From NCBI RefSeq assembly GCF_000209165.1, contig NC_009045.1, positions 1,426,001 to 1,490,000 on the forward strand: a stretch of 64,000 bases of DNA, given 5' to 3'. Below, in pieces: positions 57,912-64,000 of the stretch (position 1 is its first letter; each line of letters starts with the position of its first letter). Position numbers and translations under genes: made by a program. The notes beneath the pieces were generated by a model. That model was not told the origin of the DNA. It saw only the letters and a list, made by a program, of their open reading frames with translations, and searched no databases. Source of the DNA: Scheffersomyces stipitis CBS 6054. Taxonomy: Eukaryota > Ascomycota > Pichiomycetes > Serinales > Debaryomycetaceae.

Positions 57912-58278
57912 GGTGAGGTCGAGTTTACGTTAAGTATTAACAGTCAATTGGAGAAAGAACCTGGACTAGTCTCCATATATAAGGGAAGTCTATTTGAAAA
58001 ATTCTCATCTCATTTATATGCATTCTGCTTTCTACTCCTTCCCCAGCTTTGTGCGGGTTGTTGATTTGGTGAAAAATGGTGGTGATATTTAACGTCAGTC
58101 TGGCTAGACGGCTGACCTCGTCTACACAAGTTTCGAGGAGTAGCACATGAACATTACCAACTACATTTTCCTGTATTAGTTTCACCAGAATTGACTGAAA
58201 CAGTCTTCAAAGTCTTTTAACTTATCTCTATAATAGACTTCTCCTATTATATTCCCAGCTTCTCCACCAAATGACTAT
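57912..58278. promoter_or_regulatory. Divergent PA2G4-like / LST7 promoter
   Basis: 367 bp between divergent starts. TATATAAGG near 57976 on the plus strand is TATA-like; its reverse complement serves the PA2G4-like gene poorly. The LST7 side carries a tiny uORF (listed separately). Confidence 0.4.
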
Positions 58279-58282
58279 ATGA
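58271..58282 (+). other. Three-codon uORF overlapping the LST7 start
   Basis: ATG ACT ATA TGA encodes Met-Thr-Ile. Its stop (58280-58282) overlaps the LST7 ATG (58279-58281) by two bases in an ATGA arrangement. This geometry would force termination next to the main start. Whether the mRNA begins upstream of it is unknown. Confidence 0.55.
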
Positions 58283-59067
58283 CCAACTACATCGTCTGTT
58301 TAGCCCATTTCTGTGAACTCCACGGTCCTTCCACTATTGTGTGTACACAGGTGACCGATGTTGCCAATAAAAAGGACTTGATCCTACCGCAATCAGCCAA
58401 GTTCCAGACTTGCGCTTCATGTAACCTAATACTACCTGATGGATCTATCAACCTTGTTACTACAGATGAAGAGACTCCGGTATTGTCAAAATCCATTTCT
58501 ACTACAAACTCATCAATATCACCTGTCTCGTCAGAGTCACGAACAAATGGACCTGGAAAGAATTCCGTCTACGTGTCTACGCATTATCCAACGTCGCAGA
58601 AGAGATTTGCTTCTCTCACCAAGTTGGTGATGAAGTCGTTATCGGTGGAAACAAACTCAGATGTACAAAAACCTATGTTCTATGGAGACGTCATCAACGG
58701 TTATTGTATCAACAAAGTGTTCAAGATCAAGGATATTAATGCCCGAGGCTCCGAACGTAAATACTCCCTCATGGTAGTTTCAGATTCAGAGTCGGACTTG
58801 TTGCTCAATTGGGATATCGTCAGTGTCTACTTCAATGAAATCATTGCCTTGATCCAGGAGGGAGTTGAGCGTACTTACGAGGAATCACTTATCAGAAAAG
58901 AAAATGACTCCAGGAACGGTGCTACTGGTACAATGCTAGATAACGAAAGATACCTTCGAAGATCTATGATCAAACCAAAATCTCTAGTAGAACTTACCAA
59001 CGACGATCAGATATTCATCAAGTTCCATCTATGGGCTATGGAGCTACTTAAGGATATCTTAAAATAA
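58279..59067 (+). CDS. LST7: Lst7, folliculin homologue
   Basis: 262 residues. MTNYIVCLAHFCELHGPSTIVCTQ is the conserved folliculin/Lst7 start of the longin domain, followed by CASCNLILPDGS, a Cys pair also typical of the family, then YVSTHYPTSQKRFASLTKLVMKSLSVE. YGDVINGYCINKVFKIKDINARGSERKYSLMVVSD forms later longin strands. It lacks the C-terminal DENN part of human FLCN, as yeast Lst7 does. With Lst4 it forms a vacuolar GAP complex for the Rag-type GTPase Gtr2, linking amino acid supply to TORC1. The stop lies 120 bp from the convergent MNN4-family gene. Confidence 0.93.
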   Translation: MTNYIVCLAHFCELHGPSTIVCTQVTDVANKKDLILPQSAKFQTCASCNLILPDGSINLVTTDEETPVLSKSISTTNSSISPVSSESRTNGPGKNSVYVSTHYPTSQKRFASLTKLVMKSLSVETNSDVQKPMFYGDVINGYCINKVFKIKDINARGSERKYSLMVVSDSESDLLLNWDIVSVYFNEIIALIQEGVERTYEESLIRKENDSRNGATGTMLDNERYLRRSMIKPKSLVELTNDDQIFIKFHLWAMELLKDILK

Positions 59068-59187
59068 GTATATGTCCTTGGCTTGTATAAAAGTTTTAGC
59101 ATTAATTTAACGTCATCAATATCATTTCCACTCAATTTACATTTTTAATTATAGTCATTAGTCATTAGCTATACACAAGTAAATTAA

Positions 59188-61413
59188 CTACAGAAGTTCG
59201 TACTTCATCTCCATCATTTTCTGTATATGTTGAGCCCGCCTAATTATCCATGGCTCAACTCTACATGGTTTTAATTCTTCTCCAACCTTATTAACCTTTT
59301 GATTTATCTGAAACATCTCCAGTCTATGGAAAGAAGTCATGGGCCTGGAATATTTAGCGTCTAGGCTTACGACTCTGTCAAAACATCGATTTCCAATCTC
59401 GTCTTTTTTACAGATATTCGAAGGCACCCACAAATCAAGAACCGGTCTGAACGTGTGGCCCTCGTATTGACGGTTGTATAGTCCTTTGGCGTATTCTCTT
59501 TTGAGGATCTTCTCGTAGTTTTTTGGGACGTTGGCAATGGCCCCTTCAAACAAAGTCCTTTTGAAAGGTATAAGATCATCAAGAGTGTAAAAGTGATTGT
59601 TCCGACAATTATAGATAGATTTCTTTTCAATTAGTGTCAGTCTTATCGACGATAGCTGTTCGATAAGATTATTCCGAACTATTGTTTCTGACTTTTCCTT
59701 TTCACAGAATTCAGGATCAAGAACTTGGTTGAATTCACGCGATTTCTTGCTGGACAAAGTAACCTCAGCAGCAGAATCAGTTAGCGCTAGAGCTGTAATG
59801 TCCACGTAAAATCCGCTGCTAGTATCAATAAACCTTGCGTCAATGGTGTTTTGTCCGTCACCTTTGTCTCGTGAGAAGAAATTAGGATTGATATCTACCA
59901 AGTATTTTCCGATTCCAAGACTGGGATCATTGTCAATATCACTAAGATCAACTACCAATGTGTTGTTGTAATTTCGGGCTAGTTTAATCATCGATTCCAT
60001 CGTAATTTGTACATCTAGATCTTCGTCCCATGGCATATTGATGCCGTTCCAGTACCAGCCAAGTAGAGTCCCATGGGCTAGCCAAGTGGAAATGTTCAAA
60101 GAGTTGGCAAATCTCAACCATGCCCTTGAAAGTCTATGGAAGATTGCCTTCTTTTCGTAATCGGAGTAATCTAGTTTTTGGAAAAATCGCCAGTCATAAT
60201 GGGCACCTTTCTTACTTCCTATGATACTGGCTTCATGAAAGTATTTAGTGAAATTAGGGTAGTTCAACATCTCATAGTTCATTGAAGACATTAAGGTTGT
60301 ATCGAGGTCATTAATGCTGTTGCTCTGAGATGAGTTTACAATTCTTTGTTTTGTATCGTTATAGAATACATCAAAATCAAATATAAAATCATGTCTTTCT
60401 GGGTTATTCTGGTCTCGGAAATTGCTTACTCTTCGAAATATATCTGTATTGAGATCAGTGTCCCTGATAAAAGAAATCAGATTCGTATAGTTGTTTATTG
60501 TTTCATTCAATCGTATTAACTCGTTTTTGAGATTAATGGACCCAATGTGTTTTGTAGTGTTCTGATCGGATTGAAGCATGTAGTTGCGGACCAAGTCTGA
60601 CCTATCCATTCTGCTCAACGCATGTGCATTGATCTCCTCTGTAGGAACAATAAGCGCCGAATGGTTTAATCCAAGAAATGCAATTCTTTTCGGTATAGGA
60701 GCATAGTGGAGTACGTATAGAGACCCAACTATCCTTCTGGCTTCTACAGGCATAGGAAAATCGATTGTAGAGTTGATCTTCATTTTGGGGTAGCTTGAAG
60801 GAGAATTGGCATAGTTGACACAGGACAGTGTAAAGTTGTCATACTCAAGTCTGAACAAATGGGCAAAATTATTGCAATTGAGTTCGTGAACGTCGAAGAG
60901 CAAACCTGGATTGACAAAGTTTTTCTTTAGATCAACCCAGCTAGCCCACAGAAATGGGATTGCTAGACTTGTGTCCCAAAAACCATTTTCCAAATGACTT
61001 CTTATACTACTTGTCCAAAGAGCAGGCATGAGCCTGGGATCAAATCCCTTGGCCAATTCGTTGGATATAGACGGTTTGCTCAGCGACACTGTGTCGTTCA
61101 AATCCAACACTTCAGCTTCACACTTTTCTAGTCGAAAATACGAATTGTCAAGACTCTCACCTAACATTGGCAGAGTAGTTTCAAACTCGGCCATATGTTC
61201 TACTGTTAACGACAGGTCCCTTTTTGCTAACCATGTGACATCAAACCTCAGCAAAACCATGAAAAGCACATTGCTCATGAGCACTATGATAATGGCTCGA
61301 GAAACATATGGAGAACAGGAAAGCTTGCTGACACCAGCAACCACGCCATTTTTTACCACCAGAACCAACCTGATTTTACTTCCTACTCGCGAAGCTGCTT
61401 TCCCCAGCAGCAT
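59188..61413 (-). CDS. MNN4-family mannosylphosphate transfer protein (LicD domain)
   Basis: 741 residues of type II topology: a short basic cytosolic N-terminus, one transmembrane segment (AIIIVLMSNVLFMVLLRF, about 40-57) and a large lumenal part with many N-glycosylation sequons. The LicD/fukutin-type domain lies near 425-560: YDWRFFQKLDYSDYEKKAIFHRL, LNISTWLAHGTLLGWYWNG and the metal-binding MPWDEDLDVQITM. FYVDITAL and DDLIPFKRTLFEG follow. In S. cerevisiae Mnn4 is needed to add mannosylphosphate to N-glycans; CTG-clade yeasts have several Mnn4-like paralogues. This one lacks the long KE-rich tail of Mnn4 itself. The exact paralogue and acceptor are unknown. Confidence 0.87.
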   Translation of the reverse strand: MLLGKAASRVGSKIRLVLVVKNGVVAGVSKLSCSPYVSRAIIIVLMSNVLFMVLLRFDVTWLAKRDLSLTVEHMAEFETTLPMLGESLDNSYFRLEKCEAEVLDLNDTVSLSKPSISNELAKGFDPRLMPALWTSSIRSHLENGFWDTSLAIPFLWASWVDLKKNFVNPGLLFDVHELNCNNFAHLFRLEYDNFTLSCVNYANSPSSYPKMKINSTIDFPMPVEARRIVGSLYVLHYAPIPKRIAFLGLNHSALIVPTEEINAHALSRMDRSDLVRNYMLQSDQNTTKHIGSINLKNELIRLNETINNYTNLISFIRDTDLNTDIFRRVSNFRDQNNPERHDFIFDFDVFYNDTKQRIVNSSQSNSINDLDTTLMSSMNYEMLNYPNFTKYFHEASIIGSKKGAHYDWRFFQKLDYSDYEKKAIFHRLSRAWLRFANSLNISTWLAHGTLLGWYWNGINMPWDEDLDVQITMESMIKLARNYNNTLVVDLSDIDNDPSLGIGKYLVDINPNFFSRDKGDGQNTIDARFIDTSSGFYVDITALALTDSAAEVTLSSKKSREFNQVLDPEFCEKEKSETIVRNNLIEQLSSIRLTLIEKKSIYNCRNNHFYTLDDLIPFKRTLFEGAIANVPKNYEKILKREYAKGLYNRQYEGHTFRPVLDLWVPSNICKKDEIGNRCFDRVVSLDAKYSRPMTSFHRLEMFQINQKVNKVGEELKPCRVEPWIIRRAQHIQKMMEMKYELL

Positions 61414-61868
61414 GGAAGAATGAACTAAAAATGAAAAAAGAAGAGAAGGAAGAATAAGAAGAATTGAAAAAAAAGTTGTAGCGCTCGATCTGAAAATGTC
61501 AGAATTTCGCAGTCGTTCTAATCTCTGGCCTATACTGGCTTATCTATATCGGGTTATTCTTTAAATCTTTTCCTTCTTTTATCTACTTTTTCTTTGTTCA
61601 TATATTTTTACTTGATCTTGTTGAATGGTCAACAATCGGCACTCTCGTTTTCTTTGTTTAAATTTATATTTCGAAAGACGATTCTTCTGATCCTTTTAGG
61701 GTATTGGATAATTTTGATATCCATCTGATTTTGATATTCATCGCTCTTGTTCTTTACAGTCTGTCTACTAAATGATCTTTCATAAAAACTATTCATATAA
61801 TCTAATCTTCAATGGATGCCTAAATCTAATCTTTCAAGGGATTTGTCCCATCTATCGTATATACATTT
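61414..61868. other. Intergenic region, MNN4-like promoter and GRX 3' flank
   Basis: 455 bp, very AT-rich with poly-A and TTTTCTTT runs. TGTATATA on the minus strand (61858-61865) lies immediately after the glutaredoxin stop and resembles a Puf3 site. No gene was seen. Confidence 0.4.
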
Positions 61869-62213
61869 CTAAGCAAGCAATCCCTTCAACTTGCCAGAAC
61901 TGTTCAACGCTTGCAAGTCTGAGTTTCCGCCAATGTGCTTACCATTAATGAAAACATTAGGGACTGTTCTCTGGCCTGTTAACTCCTGCAAACCTCTCTG
62001 AATCTCTGACCCATTGCTGTTGATATCTAACTCCACAAGCTTGAACTCCTGGCCCAACCCTTGAAAAAGGTTCTTGGTGGATGTACAGTAGGGGCAGTAG
62101 GTCTTAGAATAAACCACAACTTTATCAGTGACAGTGTCCTTCTTCAAGTTCTCAAGGAACTCGGGACTGAGTGGAGGAGGTCCAGCAAACCACGACTTTA
62201 TGTACGAAAACAT
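61869..62213 (-). CDS. Dithiol glutaredoxin
   Basis: 114 residues. The active site is TYCPYC (Cys40-Pro-Tyr-Cys43), the classic dithiol form. TVPNVFINGKHIGG contains the cis-Pro and the glutathione-binding loop. The C-terminus (SSGKLKGLLA) is normal. The N-terminal 20 residues (MFSYIKSWFAGPPPLSPEFL) extend beyond the minimal fold and are aromatic/hydrophobic; compare the N-terminal extension of S. cerevisiae Grx2, which allows mitochondrial or ER targeting. It reduces glutathione mixed disulfides with GSH. Whether it corresponds to Grx1, Grx2/Ttr1 or Grx6/7 is open; size and CPYC favour Grx1/2. Confidence 0.94.
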   Translation of the reverse strand: MFSYIKSWFAGPPPLSPEFLENLKKDTVTDKVVVYSKTYCPYCTSTKNLFQGLGQEFKLVELDINSNGSEIQRGLQELTGQRTVPNVFINGKHIGGNSDLQALNSSGKLKGLLA

Positions 62214-62547
62214 GTTGGCAAATATTTATGTAAAATGTCCTACTAAGCAAAAAGATAACGTCAAATTATCACTTGGAAAATGATCCTTTTGTGTGCCTAC
62301 CAGATTTTGTGTACTGGTTGGTCAGAGGTGTGGAGCTGCTACAGTATATAAAAAAATTTGAATACTCTTTCAACACGGAAATTGTACTAACATACTACAA
62401 TTATAGTAGAATTTCCTAGTAGAGAGAAAGGCTCAATTCAGTCTGCTATTATTTATTTGGTTATTCTCTAATAGTATATATAAATAATTCAAAGTTGCGA
62501 AAAGTGTTCAAGTTTTATCTAAAATTGACAATTGAATTGCAAAATGA
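62214..62547. promoter_or_regulatory. Glutaredoxin promoter region
   Basis: 334 bp between the glutaredoxin ATG and the downstream end of the transporter gene, both on the minus strand. It has TATA-like stretches (TATATAAAAAAA near 62345). No clear stress-response or Yap1 element was found. Confidence 0.4.
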
Positions 62548-64000
62548 TTAATGAACAAATCGGAAATCCAATCTTCTGTTACCTTCCTGGGTGCTGTTTT
62601 TCATGTAATCTTCTTTCTCTTCCACAGTCATTGCATTCCAGATTTTGTCTTTCTGTTTATTTCTGTAAGTGTAATATCCCTTCACCAAAAGTAGAAGTGG
62701 GAGCATCGCAATAGCCAAAGCGAACAATTGCTTATTACCTCTTCTGTACAAAGGCTTGTCGTCTTGTCTGTAGATATTGCTGGCATAGATCTGACCAATT
62801 TGAACACACATGTTGTAGACAGCACTGGCAACTGATCTGGTTCTAATGGAATAAGAGTTTCTAGAAACCCAAGCAACGACAATAGCATGAATGTATGGAG
62901 CCCCAAGGAAAAGCGTAGTAACAACCCAAGTACCCCAAACATTAGACATGGATCCCTTCCAAAAGGCAAGAATCCCAAGCAAAGGTATTTCATATAGTGG
63001 AACAATAAGACTAACGTAGGAACGATCATCCACCAATTCAGTGACCCAAGTGATTATCAACAAAAAGATGATGTGCAAAACACTAGAAGGAATGGTCAAC
63101 AAGTTTGTATCGAAAGTAGAAAATCCCAATTGTCTCAAATTTAGTGTCAAATAAGCCTTGACTGTTGCAATTGGGGCATAGGCAAGGAGACCAATGGCAT
63201 AAAGTGGATACAAATCATAGTCTCCCAAAGCCTTCAAAATTTGCTTCAAACTCAATGGCTGTCTGTTATGCATATCCCCTTTACTTGGATCATCTCTTAG
63301 AATTCTGTTGACAACAATCTTTGCTTCCCGATCGGTAAACCAACCCTTGGGATGCATCCAGTTTTTGGTTTGCACAGCTGAAGGAACCATGGCATAAAAC
63401 GACCACAACCCAATAGACAATGTGAACGCTCCTTCAAGAAGGAACAACCATCTCCACCCTTCTTTTCCATGGAGCCCACGAAGTCTCAATATACCAAATG
63501 CAGCCAAGGACGTTCCTATTTCACAGAGAGACAATGTAGTCCAGAACCATGACAATCGAATTGGCAACTCGCTACCCTTATAGAAGTAACTTAACCATAG
63601 AACCAAGTCAGCAATAAATCCACCTTCTAACATACCAATCAAAGACCTCGTAACAAAGAAAGAAGCCTTGCCGGACAAGAAAAATTGACTCATTGCAACA
63701 ATGCTCCAAGAGCAAATCTGAATGGGAATGAAAATGTCAGGACCCAAAGCTTTTGAGATAAGCTGGGAAGGAATTTCTGCTAAAAGGAAAGACACCAAGA
63801 AGATGGTGTTACCAGTATTAAAGTCATTTGTTGTCAAACCCAAGTCGTTCAACAAGTTATCCGAAACAGCTTGTGAAAGATTCCCTCTGTCAACTTGTAA
63901 ACTTACGAACATAAGGCAAGCAGTGAGGGCTGCTCTGTAGTCGAGTTTTCTTATTACCTTTTTCTCTTCCTGAGGTTCCCATTCGAACTCGGGGTCAAAG
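62548..64000 (-). CDS. Dal5-type MFS anion/vitamin transporter, cut by right edge
   Basis: The frame is open from its stop at 62548 to the window end, about 484 codons, so the N-terminus lies outside. The visible start FDPEFEWEPQEEKKVIRKLD is the cytosolic lead-in of the ACS (Dal5) family. Family blocks follow: LQVDRGNLSQAVSDNLLNDLGLTTNDFNTGNTIFLVSFLLAEIPSQLISKALG, RSLIGMLEGGF, EGWRWLFLLEGAFTLSIGLW and WVSRNSYSIRTRSVASAVYNMCVQIGQI. About twelve membrane segments can be counted including the truncated first. Relatives carry allantoate, nicotinate, pantothenate, biotin or sulfonates; it looks closest to the S. cerevisiae YIL166C/Soa1 branch (sulfonates), from memory only. The substrate is unproven. 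Confidence 0.9.
   Translation of the reverse strand, partial: FDPEFEWEPQEEKKVIRKLDYRAALTACLMFVSLQVDRGNLSQAVSDNLLNDLGLTTNDFNTGNTIFLVSFLLAEIPSQLISKALGPDIFIPIQICSWSIVAMSQFFLSGKASFFVTRSLIGMLEGGFIADLVLWLSYFYKGSELPIRLSWFWTTLSLCEIGTSLAAFGILRLRGLHGKEGWRWLFLLEGAFTLSIGLWSFYAMVPSAVQTKNWMHPKGWFTDREAKIVVNRILRDDPSKGDMHNRQPLSLKQILKALGDYDLYPLYAIGLLAYAPIATVKAYLTLNLRQLGFSTFDTNLLTIPSSVLHIIFLLIITWVTELVDDRSYVSLIVPLYEIPLLGILAFWKGSMSNVWGTWVVTTLFLGAPYIHAIVVAWVSRNSYSIRTRSVASAVYNMCVQIGQIYASNIYRQDDKPLYRRGNKQLFALAIAMLPLLLLVKGYYTYRNKQKDKIWNAMTVEEKEDYMKNSTQEGNRRLDFRFVH

Overview
The window looks like nuclear chromosomal DNA of a budding yeast (Saccharomycotina). Genes are compact, mostly intronless and closely packed on both strands. 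The two introns that can be seen carry the yeast signals GTAAGT / TACTAAC / CAG. Nearly every protein has a recognisable S. cerevisiae or Candida counterpart. TTG is the dominant leucine codon and CTG is rare. Two CTG codons in GLN4 fall where, from memory, the S. cerevisiae protein has serine, while one CTG in RPA135 falls at a leucine position. A CTG-Ser clade yeast (Scheffersomyces, Debaryomyces or Candida type) is therefore the likely source; this is inference.

Layout, left to right. 0-4 kb: the 5' end of an unrecognised gene cut by the left edge, the intron-containing ribosomal protein gene RPS28, and otherwise apparently non-coding DNA. 4-9 kb: an alpha/beta hydrolase of the CLD1/ICT1/ECM18 family and GLN4. 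9-16 kb: a 3.9-kb gene-poor, motif-rich region leading into a glycogen-targeting PP1 subunit (GAC1 type), then THG1. 17-24 kb: RPA135, a YFH7-like P-loop kinase and the NHEJ factor NEJ1. 24-31 kb: SWT1, an RMD1/RMD8-type membrane protein and GUS1. 32-38 kb: a HAL/NPR-type kinase, a small unknown gene and WHI3 with a large upstream region. 40-48 kb: TRS33, IWR1, RPO41 and ARG7. 48-54 kb: a CDC13-like two-OB-fold protein, a YJU3-type lipase, a membrane-anchored SDR and MRP49. 54-64 kb: RCO1, a PA2G4/Ebp1 homologue with an intron, LST7, an MNN4/LicD-family protein, a dithiol glutaredoxin and a Dal5-type transporter cut by the right edge.

The genes are not an operon or pathway cluster. They share themes only loosely: translation and tRNA (RPS28, GLN4, GUS1, THG1), transcription (RPA135, IWR1, RPO41, RCO1, SWT1), mitochondria (RPO41, MRP49, ARG7, probably the CLD1-like gene) and genome maintenance (NEJ1, CDC13-like). 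No tRNA, rRNA, CRISPR, transposon or viral gene was recognised.

No convincing new multi-gene system is present. The signals most worth following are small-scale: a perfect hairpin inside the RPS28 intron, a uORF whose stop overlaps the LST7 start, a strong hairpin and repeats after GUS1, dense CAGACA and CGACAT motifs in the long region before the GAC1-type gene, a Tbf1/Cbf1-like composite site with no obvious target gene, and Puf3-like motifs just after mitochondrial genes. Coordinates were counted by eye and may be off by one base in places.
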